This document shows, one piece after another, positions 8,346 through 16,280 of a DNA stretch of 64,000 nt. The notes under the pieces were generated by a model. It did no database searches and was not told the DNA's origin. It worked only from the letters and a program-made list of their open reading frames with translations. The stretch lies in contig JAIPBM010000004.1 in assembly GCA_021739695.1 (NCBI GenBank), positions 62,001-126,000 on the forward strand. Reading direction: 5' to 3'. Both the position numbers and the translations under genes were made by a program. The DNA is from Flavobacteriales bacterium (GTDB lineage Bacteria > Bacteroidota > Bacteroidia > UBA10329). The stretch's first letter is position 1, and each line of letters begins with the position of its first letter.

Positions 8346-9359
8346 TCAGTTAGGGTCGGAAAGCTCAGAATCTGTAATGAACGCTTGGTCTGTGAGCGAC
8401 CCAAGGAACGCTACCAGATCGGACTTTTCCTGTTCTGTAAGCCCCAGTGGATGGATCAGTTCGTTTTGGTTTTCGTGATTTATTCCACCGGAATTGAAAT
8501 GCTCTACCACTTCAGCAAGCGTTTCAAAACTTCCATCGTGCATGTAGGGGGCGGTCAATGCCACATTGCGTAAAGTGGGGACCTTGAACTTTCCGTTATC
8601 AACTGATAATTCGGAAATGCGGGCTCTTCCACTATCAACATAGTTTTCGTAGAGCCCGATGTTCTCGTACTCAAAATTGGTGAATAAAGGCGGCAAATGA
8701 CATTCACTACAGCTTGTGGCGCTGCTGAAGAACAGGTTGCGACCGCGTTTCTCCGCTTCGGAAAGTGCACTTACGTCTCCTTGATATTCATAGGCATCAA
8801 ATCGCGAATGAGCGCTAATGAAGGTGCGCTCAAATGCTGCAATGGACCGCGAAATTCCGAAAGCTCCGGGTTCTTGGTCGTATGCTTCACGGAACATGCG
8901 CTCGTACTCAACATCCCCAGCAATCCGCTGTAAAAATCCAGCAATGGTGAAATCCATCTCCACATGCGTGAATATGGGCGATTGAGATTGCAGCTCAAGC
9001 GTGGTGACGCCACCATCCATGAACATTCTATCGGTATAACCGATATTGGCGAGCGTTGGGGTATTGCGCAGCCCCAGTCTGTCTTCAATTCCTAATGCAA
9101 TCGGCAATCCATCGGTAAATGCATTTTCCTGCTGATGACAACTGCCGCAGGAAACTGTCATGTCTCTCGACAGACGTGAATCATAGAACAGTTTTCTTCC
9201 TAGTTCGATCCGTGCCTTGGCCAGCTGATTTTCGGCAGGGATGTCCATTTCGGGAAACCAAGAAGGAATCTGCAGATGATCGACAGGGATTTCTGCGTCT
9301 TTCTGGCATGCCGACAGAAAGAAAATGGAAACGAAGAAGTATTTGAGTTTAAGCTTCAT
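8346..9359 (-). CDS. Di-haem cytochrome c peroxidase/MauG-like lipoprotein (MbnH-like)
   Basis: 337 residues from the ATG at 9359; an upstream ATG at 9392 would add 11 residues before the signal peptide and is less likely. A lipoprotein signal ends LSAC (Cys18). Two c-type haem sites are present: CGSCH (71-75) and CSECH (217-221). The family motifs LGRKLFYD, LRNTPTLANI and FKVPTLRN.ALTAPYMHDG are all visible. Members are bacterial cytochrome c peroxidases, MauG, and MbnH, which oxidises a Trp of its partner MbnP. It lies directly downstream of an mbnP-like gene, which favours the MbnH role. Its C-terminus (SELSDPN) resembles that of the second di-haem protein encoded at 10683-11741, so the two are probably duplicates that diverged. 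Confidence 0.92.
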   Translation of the reverse strand: MKLKLKYFFVSIFFLSACQKDAEIPVDHLQIPSWFPEMDIPAENQLAKARIELGRKLFYDSRLSRDMTVSCGSCHQQENAFTDGLPIALGIEDRLGLRNTPTLANIGYTDRMFMDGGVTTLELQSQSPIFTHVEMDFTIAGFLQRIAGDVEYERMFREAYDQEPGAFGISRSIAAFERTFISAHSRFDAYEYQGDVSALSEAEKRGRNLFFSSATSCSECHLPPLFTNFEYENIGLYENYVDSGRARISELSVDNGKFKVPTLRNVALTAPYMHDGSFETLAEVVEHFNSGGINHENQNELIHPLGLTEQEKSDLVAFLGSLTDQAFITDSELSDPN

Positions 9360-9365
9360 GGCGAT

Positions 9366-9403
9366 TAAAAAGGGCGGACGGAACATTTCCATCCGCCCTT
9401 TAA
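9366..9403 (-). terminator. Stem-loop with T-tract between mbnP-like and mbnH-like genes
   Basis: On the minus strand AAAGGGCGGATGGAA pairs with TTCCGTCCGCCCTTT (one mismatch, 3-nt loop) and is followed by TTTTAATC. It looks like an intrinsic terminator, yet the next gene of the same strand starts only 7-10 bases further on. It may therefore act as a partial terminator or an RNA-stabilising element between the two genes. Confidence 0.7.
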
Positions 9404-9422
9404 GTCTGTGATATCTAGAATG

Positions 9423-10229
9423 CTACTCCAAAGTTACTGCGTTCGGCACGTTATCTCTTACGGCCATAGCAGCAGGCATGTTATTCATGGTGTGCGTATC
9501 TTGATTGTTTCCTCTCACCACAATTCCGTTGAATAGCTCCAAGAAATCGAATTCAACGGTCATCATCATGTCTTCGTCCACCTCCATGTGGTTCATGAAC
9601 ATCAGGTCGTTACGCATCATGTCCATTCCAACGTGATACACGAACGCAGCGTTTGCAGTGCCGCTCATGTCTGCAGTAGTATCAACTAATCCTTCCATTT
9701 TTATGAAGATGTAACCAGAGTTCCAGCTCCAGAAAGCATGATCGGGATTGTTCGATGATAAGGCATTAGATGATGGCCAACTTGCCGGATCACTGTGATT
9801 GGCAACGCTATCCACCCCAACGCTGAAACCGAACGAATGATAGTGGTCATTCGTAATCGTACCAAGATCATACATCATTGTGCCGGCTTTAGCAAGCACA
9901 TACGAGTCTTCAATCATGTTCTTGGCGCCATTGTCATCGTAAAAAGCAAAACCGCTCAGGTAAACTTGCGCAATGTCAAACTTCATCTTACGACCTTCCC
10001 AGTTGGTCACTTCGGTACCGTAAGCAAAATCGGCTGTTCCTAACTTTGCGTGGAAATGCAAACTGATCTGACTAGTAGTGTCTGTGTCAAGAATACAGCT
10101 GCCATCATCTTTTTTAGCATCCTCATCGTAGTTGATAGCATTGCTATTGGTACATCCTTCTTTTTGACATCCGCTGAACGCAAATGTTCCGGCCATGATA
10201 GCCATTGAAATGAATAATTTAGTTTTCAT
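9423..10229 (-). CDS. MbnP family copper-binding lipoprotein
   Basis: 268 residues, lipoprotein signal ending FSGC (Cys21). Directly behind the lipid anchor is a GCT...AINYDEDA...DDGSC motif (about 25-45), a small Cys-paired module found in many Bacteroidota secreted proteins. The MbnP domain follows: SLHFHAKLG (His58, His60), TNWEGRKMKFDIAQVYLSG (Trp77 as candidate modified Trp), YHSFGFSVGVD and WSWNSGYIFIKMEG. The second half is unusually rich in Met and His (DMMRNDLMFMNHMEVDEDMMM). In characterised MbnP/MbnH pairs the di-haem partner converts a Trp of MbnP to kynurenine and the protein binds copper. Two di-haem genes flank this one (8346-9359 and 10683-11741). Family confident; the modification here is inference. 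Confidence 0.88.
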   Translation of the reverse strand: MKTKLFISMAIMAGTFAFSGCQKEGCTNSNAINYDEDAKKDDGSCILDTDTTSQISLHFHAKLGTADFAYGTEVTNWEGRKMKFDIAQVYLSGFAFYDDNGAKNMIEDSYVLAKAGTMMYDLGTITNDHYHSFGFSVGVDSVANHSDPASWPSSNALSSNNPDHAFWSWNSGYIFIKMEGLVDTTADMSGTANAAFVYHVGMDMMRNDLMFMNHMEVDEDMMMTVEFDFLELFNGIVVRGNNQDTHTMNNMPAAMAVRDNVPNAVTLE

Positions 10230-10320
10230 TGTTGTATGTTAATGTTTGTATCAGTTGATTTTATTCGTGCAAATCGGGCAGCACGTAACCCTTATAGAAG
10301 TAAAAACGATAGGTAGAGAA

Positions 10321-10686
10321 CTATGGCTTTGGTGGTCGGAATATGGAACTTGAGTATTCGAAAATTGCTTTTTCCACATAGTTGAAACTTGCCTTTTTGC
10401 CCTCCGAAACGAAGTTTTTGAAGGAAAAAATTGCAATTGGATGAAAGTACTCAACCATCGAACGAACCGATTCAGCTTGAGCATCCTTCTGTTCGCTTTC
10501 TGATTGGCGGATGTCTTTCTTTAAATGGCATTTACCCTCGCATTTTAGTTCGGGGCTGTCCAGATTTTCGCATAGCACCGTTGCCACGTACTCCCTATTC
10601 ATCCAATAGTTGACATGCGGCACATACGCTTGCAGTAGTGTGAAGACGTACAGTCCGGTAATCAATATGGTGGAAATTCTACTCAA
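10321..10686 (-). CDS. Small membrane-anchored Cys protein (C-x9-C-x3-CH), paralogue 1
   Basis: 121 residues. The start is a TTG that overlaps the TGA of the upstream di-haem gene (TTGA), implying translational coupling. One hydrophobic segment (about 3-24) is followed by a periplasmic part with Cys39, Cys49, Cys53 and His54 in the motif CEN.D.PELKC.GKCHL. The remainder is polar with a C-terminal IFRPP. The protein encoded at 13232-13606 has the same spacing of all four residues and the same IF.PP end. I do not know a named family. A metal-binding or thiol role beside the copper proteins is inference. The CH with one preceding Cys is not a haem CxxCH site (CEGKCH has three residues between the Cys). 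Confidence 0.78.
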   Translation of the reverse strand: MSRISTILITGLYVFTLLQAYVPHVNYWMNREYVATVLCENLDSPELKCEGKCHLKKDIRQSESEQKDAQAESVRSMVEYFHPIAIFSFKNFVSEGKKASFNYVEKAIFEYSSSIFRPPKP

Positions 10687-11741
10687 GGATTTGGGTCGCT
10701 TAGATCAGGATTACTGAGGAATTCCTCATCCGTGAATGTTTTTAGGAATGCGAGCAGATCTTGCTTTTCCTGTTGAGTGAGCTGCGCGCCTCCGTTGCCA
10801 ACCAACTTCATCAAAGGATCGAGAGTTGGAGATTGCAGAATGTGTTCGCTATAATGATCAATGACTTCCTCGAGTGTAAAGAACCTTCCATCGTGCATGT
10901 ATGGTGCAGTAATTTCGATGTTGCGAAGTGTTGGAGTACGAAACTTACCCAAGTCAGCTGCATTCTCAGTTACCAGATATCGACCACCATCCTGGAAGGT
11001 CACATCCAGACCATTGTTGTGGAATTTATTGTCGGTGATAAGCCCACCCAATCCGTGACAATGGAAGCAATCAGCTCCTTCACCATTGAAGAGTACAAAG
11101 CCACGTGTTTCTGATTCGCTCAATTGTATGGACTGCTGATTGTACCATTTATCAAACTTAGAATTGCCGGAAATGAGGGTTCGAAGAAATTGAGAAATAG
11201 CTTTGGTCACAAGGACCGAATCGACCCTATCCGCGTTGTACGCTTGGTCAAACAAACTTAAATACTCATCACTTGCATTTAACTTAGCTTCAACTTCGGG
11301 CCAAGTTGTGTTCATTTCTATTGGATTCCGAATTGGCTCAAATACCAGATCCTGGAGTGTGGCGGCTCTACCATCCCAGAATAACCCGAACTGATTCCAC
11401 CCAAGATTGATGAGGGCATTGGCATTTCTATTACCTATGCTTCCATCAATTCCTTGGCTAAACTGTCTTGGGTCCCCAAAGCCCTGTTCCTGCCTGTGAC
11501 AGCTTGAGCACGACTGCGTATTATCGCCCGATAGAAGAGGATCATAGAACAGTTTCCTTCCCAAGGCAACGCCTTCTACGGTCATTGGGTTATCCGCAGG
11601 AATGAAAAGCTCCATTGATGGTAACCCTTTAGGAATGTTCAATTCGTAAGGAGTGGTTATCGAGTCGTCATCATCCGGCTGATTACAACTGCCAATTATC
11701 ACTCCTATCAGAAGCATGATTATCCAGCGCAAACGGTTCAT
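10683..11741 (-). CDS. Second di-haem cytochrome c peroxidase/MauG-like lipoprotein
   Basis: 352 residues from the ATG at 11741, which opens on a lipoprotein signal ending IIGSC (Cys19). An upstream ATG at 11765 is less likely. Haem sites are CSSCH (78-82) and CFHCH (225-229). GRKLFYDPLLSGDNTQSC, FWDGRAATLQDL, FRTPTLRNIEITAPYMHDG and TQQEKQDLLAFLKT are typical of the cytochrome c peroxidase/MauG family. The FWDGRA stretch resembles classical peroxidases more than MauG. It starts 98 bases downstream of the His-rich lipoprotein gene and overlaps the next small Cys-protein gene by 4 bases. Having two non-identical di-haem enzymes around one MbnP suggests different partners or duplicated function. 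Confidence 0.92.
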   Translation of the reverse strand: MNRLRWIIMLLIGVIIGSCNQPDDDDSITTPYELNIPKGLPSMELFIPADNPMTVEGVALGRKLFYDPLLSGDNTQSCSSCHRQEQGFGDPRQFSQGIDGSIGNRNANALINLGWNQFGLFWDGRAATLQDLVFEPIRNPIEMNTTWPEVEAKLNASDEYLSLFDQAYNADRVDSVLVTKAISQFLRTLISGNSKFDKWYNQQSIQLSESETRGFVLFNGEGADCFHCHGLGGLITDNKFHNNGLDVTFQDGGRYLVTENAADLGKFRTPTLRNIEITAPYMHDGRFFTLEEVIDHYSEHILQSPTLDPLMKLVGNGGAQLTQQEKQDLLAFLKTFTDEEFLSNPDLSDPNP

Positions 11742-11838
11742 TGTGTTTAAAACAACAGGTTTCATGTTAAGTTGTCTAAAATGAAGAGCTTATGAGTACT
11801 TGCAAAGGGTCTCTTGACATCTCTGGACAAATTCTCAT

Positions 11839-12234
11839 TTACATGGGGTGCATGTGGAAAGTCTCAGTGGCAACCGTCTCTTCTTCTTCATGATCCGAAG
11901 CAGTTACAGTAAGCGTAAAGTCCGAGTGTGTCGTTGTTGTGAACATGGTATCTACTTCAAAACTATAACTGGCTTCGTGAGAATGATCGTAATGAGAATA
12001 AACCTCAACCGAATCATGTTCCCTAACCACAGTAACAACTATTTCGTGCAGGCCAACATCATCTGTAGCTTCAACGTGGATAGTTATCGGCATCCCACTC
12101 ATGTACGGGTTGTTTGTGGCAGATGGGCTGATGATAGTTACCACTGGTGCTTGGTTTTCTTCAATCTTGGTACATGAAGTAAAACCAGAAGCAATAAGTA
12201 TAGCAACGCTTAAAATTGAAATTGAATTTTTCAT
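11839..12234 (-). CDS. His-rich Ig-like lipoprotein (DUF4625-like)
   Basis: 131 residues with a lipoprotein signal ending FTSC (about Cys20). The mature protein is a single immunoglobulin-like beta-sandwich: APVVTIISPS...ITIHVEATDDVGLHEIVVTVV, a pattern I associate with DUF4625 of Bacteroidota. It is decorated with histidines (SHYDHSHEAS, THSDF, DHEEEE, FHMHPM), including a His-Met tail suited to bind metal. It sits between the barrel gene (30 bases upstream) and the second di-haem gene, on the same strand. A role as a periplasmic metal-binding partner of the di-haem/MbnP proteins is inference from composition and context. The DUF assignment is from memory. Confidence 0.72.
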   Translation of the reverse strand: MKNSISILSVAILIASGFTSCTKIEENQAPVVTIISPSATNNPYMSGMPITIHVEATDDVGLHEIVVTVVREHDSVEVYSHYDHSHEASYSFEVDTMFTTTTHSDFTLTVTASDHEEEETVATETFHMHPM

Positions 12235-12264
12235 TGAAATTGATTTGATACTGTTGAAATGTGT

Positions 12265-13179
12265 TTAAATGAGAAATAGAATCGAAAAATTGAACTGGTG
12301 CTTAGGCGTTACCTCGCCAGCACCTAGCTCGTAACCAATTGGGAGTCCGTACCCAAGCGATGACATAAATCGTTTGTAACCGATTTGAACTTCTGCACGG
12401 GCTGTAAGCAAATAACCTCCCGTTTTTACTTGTCGCCTGCGATTATCAATATCTGTCATGGCATAATCAGCGTTTAGCGCTACCTGCGGCATAAACGTAA
12501 CGTTTCGGTAGATGGTCCAATAGAATGCTCCAACAATGCCAGTTATTCGGTCTCCGAATTTGTAATCGAACCGATTTGTTGTATTTAACTTGTAATTGAT
12601 CAAACTTGATACCCCCCATCGTTTTATGCGGAGAATGTAACGGAGATTAAAGTTGGGGTCCCAACTACCTGATCCTGGCTGCAAGTTTTGATGCAGTACT
12701 TCATTATCCTGTTTCAGCTGAGTTGCACCAGTTGGTATCTTCAACCCAGCTCCGACAAGTATGTTGTGCCTTACCTTTTTTCCAACCGTGTCTGGTGTAG
12801 AAAGCACCGTATAAACGGCTCCAATGGTAGCATCTCCTATTCCATAACCTACAAACGACCCGCTGATATTCGATTTTTGTATGCGGTATGTGAACGGAAG
12901 CGAAGCCAGTAGTTGAACACGCTTGTGTGGCACATATCTACCAAGCAACTCTACAGAATGAAAGTTTTCGACACTGCGTTCCTGTTCTGCTGTATCATAC
13001 AGAGAACCTAAATGCGTGGTTTTAAACTGTTGGAAGCTGTATCGCAAACCAACATAATGCTTTCCAAACTGAGGCACTATACCCATAAAACCGCTTGACG
13101 CACAACCACATTGATCACAGGCCTGTACGCTCAAACTTGACATGGTCAATAGACCAAGCCCAAGAATAAACTGTTTCAT
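12265..13179 (-). CDS. Outer-membrane beta-barrel protein with N-terminal CDQCGC motif
   Basis: 304 residues. The signal peptide ends VQA, so the mature protein would begin with CDQCGC (Cys21, Cys24, Cys26), a likely metal-binding head. The rest is a chain of alternating beta-strands (YVGLRYSFQQF, LLGRYVPHKRVQLLASLPFTYR, HNILVGAGLKIPTG) ending ...FNFSILFLI, a typical outer-membrane barrel of about twelve strands. Similar 'transporter-like' barrels with a CxxCGC head occur near metal genes in Bacteroidota, from memory. It is the second gene of the minus-strand run that begins at 13606, 52 bases after the first. Copper or other metal passage is inference; the barrel call is firm. Confidence 0.8.
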   Translation of the reverse strand: MKQFILGLGLLTMSSLSVQACDQCGCASSGFMGIVPQFGKHYVGLRYSFQQFKTTHLGSLYDTAEQERSVENFHSVELLGRYVPHKRVQLLASLPFTYRIQKSNISGSFVGYGIGDATIGAVYTVLSTPDTVGKKVRHNILVGAGLKIPTGATQLKQDNEVLHQNLQPGSGSWDPNFNLRYILRIKRWGVSSLINYKLNTTNRFDYKFGDRITGIVGAFYWTIYRNVTFMPQVALNADYAMTDIDNRRRQVKTGGYLLTARAEVQIGYKRFMSSLGYGLPIGYELGAGEVTPKHQFNFSILFLI

Positions 13180-13231
13180 TATTAAGATGTATTAAGTTGA
13201 AATACGGACCGATGGCCGTTAATTTTCTAAC

Positions 13232-13606
13232 TCATACAACCTGTGGTGGATGAAAGATGGAATGTAAATGGTTGGAATAATTGCCTTCGAGATAAAGGCT
13301 GTTTGAAGCAATCGGTTCTGAATCGACCGATCGGAATTCAAAATTGGATATTTCTTCTACTGCAAGAACAAACACAGTCAATTCTGTAAGAGAAGCAGGT
13401 GTTTCTGATTTCTGTTCCGAATCGGCCTTTATCTGCTTCATCAGATGACATTTACCATTACACTTCAGTTCTGGTTTATCCGTGTTTTCGCAGAAGTTCT
13501 CGATAATGTAAGCCGTGTTCACCTCGTAATTCAGGAGTATAAGAGAAGCACTCATCATTTGAATGATGAACACAACTGCTAAACCGAGTATGCCGAGATT
13601 TCTCAC
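13232..13606 (-). CDS. Small membrane-anchored Cys protein (C-x9-C-x3-CH), paralogue 2
   Basis: 124 residues with a GTG start at 13606. A hydrophobic helix (about 3-26) is followed by Cys39, Cys49, Cys53 and His54 in CEN.D.PELKC.GKCHL.K.I, exactly the positions found in the protein encoded at 10321-10686. A polar region with EQK and a C-terminal IFHPP complete the resemblance, while the middle parts have diverged. It is the first gene of the run that includes the barrel, His-rich lipoprotein, di-haem and MbnP genes. The region upstream (13607-13684) holds no perfect -7 box; CATATTTG is one mismatch away from the consensus. Function unknown; periplasmic metal or redox handling is inferred from context. 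Confidence 0.76.
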   Translation of the reverse strand: MRNLGILGLAVVFIIQMMSASLILLNYEVNTAYIIENFCENTDKPELKCNGKCHLMKQIKADSEQKSETPASLTELTVFVLAVEEISNFEFRSVDSEPIASNSLYLEGNYSNHLHSIFHPPQVV

Positions 13607-13684
13607 GTTAACAAATATGAATACAACTGGTTAGTTGAAATTGACAAACGGCTGACGATCGGCTGATATTGGTCATGTCGATCA

Positions 13685-14272
13685 TTATTTCTTTCTACGA
13701 TTCATTTCATCTCTAATCTGAGATGCTTCCTCGTAATCTTCCTTGGCCAGCGCATCATTCAGCGCTTCATCAAGTTCCTGTTCTGTGAGCTCGCTCAATC
13801 CGTTCTGTTCTGGGCCTGAGTCAGCATCCTCTATGGCAAGCGGACGAATGCCCGATCCGCCTTGGTCTTTCTCAAAGGCGGCAGCATTCAAAATGAATTC
13901 GTGTGTGTAAATCGGACATTTGAACCGAACGGCAAGCGCAATGGCATCCGATGGTCTGCAATCGATCTCCACATCGTTCTTCCCATCGCTGCAAACGATC
14001 TTTCCATAGAAGACACCATCTACAAAATTGTAGATGATGACTTCTTGGATGTCAATATTGAATTCTTGTGCGAATGTGCGGAACAGATCGTGCGTCAGCG
14101 GGCGCGTTGGGGCCATATTCTCCAACTCAATGGCAATGGCCTGAGCTTCGGAACTACCAATGATGATCGGAAGCCTCCGCGTGCCTACAGTTTCTTCCAG
14201 AACCAACGCGTATGCGCCAGTTTGGGTTTGGCTGTACTGCAGCCCATATATGCCCATTTTAATCTTATCCAT
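13685..14272 (-). CDS. Bifunctional nuclease-type DUF151 protein with UvrB/UvrC motif
   Basis: 195 residues from ATG 14272 (MDKIKMGIYG); an upstream ATG at 14287 is less typical. The DUF151 domain fills about residues 1-130: LPIIIGSSEAQAIAIEL, RPLTHDLF and VEIDCRPSDAIALAVR are diagnostic. The C-terminal end (about 155-195) carries a UVR motif (ELDEALNDALAKEDYEEASQIRDEMNRR), the helical hairpin by which UvrB and UvrC interact. The DUF151 plus UVR arrangement is standard in Bacteroidota. Members were reported as bifunctional nucleases in plants; their bacterial role is uncertain. It lies downstream of etfA (86 bases), with a stem-rich repeat-like segment around 14310-14350 in between. Confidence 0.9.
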   Translation of the reverse strand: MDKIKMGIYGLQYSQTQTGAYALVLEETVGTRRLPIIIGSSEAQAIAIELENMAPTRPLTHDLFRTFAQEFNIDIQEVIIYNFVDGVFYGKIVCSDGKNDVEIDCRPSDAIALAVRFKCPIYTHEFILNAAAFEKDQGGSGIRPLAIEDADSGPEQNGLSELTEQELDEALNDALAKEDYEEASQIRDEMNRRKK

Positions 14273-14358
14273 TTGCAGTCTTTCCAACTCACCCGACCTT
14301 ATATCAATCGGTCACCCCGCTCTTTGTAAGAGAGGACAAGGGGGAGAGTTAAAACGTT

Positions 14359-15330
14359 TTACCCGTTTGCTGCCTTGAATTTACGAAATGCTTCGTTCAA
14401 TCGCGGAACCACTTCAAATGCATCTCCAACCACACCGTAGTCAGCAGCTTTGAAGAAAGGAGCCTCAGGATCTTTGTTGATCACAACGATCACCTTGCTA
14501 CCATTCACACCGGCCAAATGCTGAATTGCTCCAGAAATACCAACGGCAATGTAAAGGTTCGGACGGATGGCAACACCCGTTTGCCCAACGTGCTCATGGT
14601 GAGGTCTCCAACCGATATCAGCAACTGGACGAGAGCAAGCAGTTGTGGCGCCCAAGATCTCAGCCATTTCCTCGATCATTCCCCAATTCTCGGGTCCTTT
14701 CAGACCTCGACCTGCAGAAACAACCAATTCAGCTTCTGGCAATGGAACAACTTTGCTGTCTCCGCCTTTCACTTCTTTTACGGTGATTCCAGAGTTGATT
14801 CCGCTTACATCTACAGAGAAAGCCTCTACAGAAGCAGAACCTTCTCCAGCCTTCACGCCAAAAGCGTTCGGAAGGATGGAAACGATCTTCTCATCACTCA
14901 ATATGTTCACCTGTGCATGTGCTTTTCCAGAGAAAACGTTTTTGCTTACCACAAATCCGTTTGAAGTATCTGGCAATGAAGTAACGTTTGTTACCAATCC
15001 TGCACCCGATTTTGCCGACAAACGTGGCGCAACTGCTTTACCAGTTGAATCGTGAGCGAATACAACCACTTTAGCACCGATCTGGTTAGCTGCAGCTACA
15101 ATGGCCGCAACTACTTTCTGTGGGTCAGAAGCAGAGATGGAAGCGTCTGTTACATTCAAAACCTTATTTACACCAACAGTTCCAAGAACTTCGGCATTAT
15201 TTGCATTCAACGAAAGTGCTACAGCTTCGCCACCAATGGCTGCTGCTACTTTGGCTCCGTATTGAGCTGCCTCTAACGATGATTTTTTTACTTGACCGTT
15301 CTTTGTATCTACTACAATAAGTACTGACAT
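14359..15330 (-). CDS. etfA: Electron transfer flavoprotein, alpha subunit
   Basis: 323 residues. N-terminal Rossmann-like domain (MSVLIVVDTKNGQVKKSSLEAAQYG...) and the C-terminal FAD domain with VVSAGRGLKGPENWGMIEEMAEILGA and RPHHEHVGQTGVAIRPNLYIAVGISGAIQHLAG, all hallmarks of EtfA. With EtfB it forms a soluble FAD/AMP heterodimer that passes electrons from acyl-CoA dehydrogenases to ETF:quinone oxidoreductase. It follows etfB by 34 bases and is certainly cotranscribed. Length and motifs are normal. Acyl-CoA dehydrogenases are not in the window, but glyoxylate-shunt genes at 32125-35331 fit fatty-acid or acetate use. Confidence 0.97.
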   Translation of the reverse strand: MSVLIVVDTKNGQVKKSSLEAAQYGAKVAAAIGGEAVALSLNANNAEVLGTVGVNKVLNVTDASISASDPQKVVAAIVAAANQIGAKVVVFAHDSTGKAVAPRLSAKSGAGLVTNVTSLPDTSNGFVVSKNVFSGKAHAQVNILSDEKIVSILPNAFGVKAGEGSASVEAFSVDVSGINSGITVKEVKGGDSKVVPLPEAELVVSAGRGLKGPENWGMIEEMAEILGATTACSRPVADIGWRPHHEHVGQTGVAIRPNLYIAVGISGAIQHLAGVNGSKVIVVINKDPEAPFFKAADYGVVGDAFEVVPRLNEAFRKFKAANG

Positions 15331-15364
15331 CTTATTCTTTCTTTAATCGTTCGTAAAATAGGAC

Positions 15365-16105
15365 TTAGATTGATTTTGCCTCTTCGTGCAACAGTCTCAC
15401 CAATTCGTCCATGTTCTCTGGGTCAACCAACTTCACAGCAGATTTGGCTGCAGGAAGACCATACTTGACGTAAGCCGTTTTAGCCTGCGCTCCGCTTGCC
15501 GCAACAATCGTCAACGGTTTCGTACGAGCAGCCATTATGCCACGCATGTTCGGAATACGTTGCTCAGCCATTCCTTTAGAAGCACTTGCAACCAAAGGCA
15601 ATTTCACCTCAACCACTTCAACACCACCTTCAATAGAACGCTCCAATGTGGCCGTACCTCCGTTCACATCCAATTTAGATGCAAGAGAAATGTAAGGCAA
15701 GTTCATGAACTCAGCCAGCATACCGCCAACCTCAGAACCATTGTAGTTGATCGTCTCTTTTCCAAGAAGCACCATGTCAAAACCTTTGTCAGCCGCATAA
15801 GCTGCAATCTCTTTGGCAATCACATACGAATCAGCAGGATTCACATCAATTCTAACCGCATCGTTTGCGCCTAAGGCCAATGCTTTTCTGATGACCGGAT
15901 CAGATGTTGCATCACCAACATTGATAACCGTAACGGAGCCACCACCAGCTTCCACAATTTCCAATGCGCGAACAAGCGCATACCATTCATCATATGGGTT
16001 CACAATCCACTGAATTCCCTCTTCGTTGAACTTCGAGTCGCCATCCGTAAAGGCAATCTTGGACGTAGTATCAGGCACTTTGCTGATTGGTACTAAGATC
16101 TTCAT
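15365..16105 (-). CDS. etfB: Electron transfer flavoprotein, beta subunit
   Basis: 246 residues. MKILVPISKVPDTTSKI at the N-terminus, NPYDEWYALVRALEI, VLLGKETINYNGSEVGGMLAEF and LPLVASASKGMAEQRIPNMRGIMAARTKPL identify EtfB. The beta subunit binds AMP and carries the loop that docks acyl-CoA dehydrogenases. It heads the etfBA operon. Upstream, at 16143-16150, the minus strand has TAAGTTTG, a perfect TAnnTTTG -7 box 38 bases before the ATG, although a -33 box is not obvious. Normal length and composition. Confidence 0.97.
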   Translation of the reverse strand: MKILVPISKVPDTTSKIAFTDGDSKFNEEGIQWIVNPYDEWYALVRALEIVEAGGGSVTVINVGDATSDPVIRKALALGANDAVRIDVNPADSYVIAKEIAAYAADKGFDMVLLGKETINYNGSEVGGMLAEFMNLPYISLASKLDVNGGTATLERSIEGGVEVVEVKLPLVASASKGMAEQRIPNMRGIMAARTKPLTIVAASGAQAKTAYVKYGLPAAKSAVKLVDPENMDELVRLLHEEAKSI

Positions 16106-16142
16106 GCTATATATATTGAATTACTGTTTTTTAAAACGTGCG

Positions 16143-16150
16143 CAAACTTA
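16143..16150 (-). promoter_or_regulatory. Putative -7 box of the etfBA operon
   Basis: TAAGTTTG on the minus strand fits TAnnTTTG and lies 38 bases upstream of the etfB ATG. The nearest TTG (16165-16167) is 14 bases upstream, closer than the usual 19, so only the -7 element is convincing. Confidence 0.42.
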
Positions 16151-16280
16151 GTGATTAAGAAGCGCAATTTCCACCCCATTTTGGTCATGTTCTAGACGCA
16201 TTATCAACCACACGAAAAGAGATTTGTTCTGCCAACCTTACGCATAACCAAGAGGGCGTTTCCGCCAAGCAACTTGGAAG

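Noticed and set aside
10321-10686. Cytochrome c (CH motif) assignment for the small Cys proteins
   Set aside because: Three residues separate the Cys pair before His (C-x3-CH), not the CxxCH needed for haem c.
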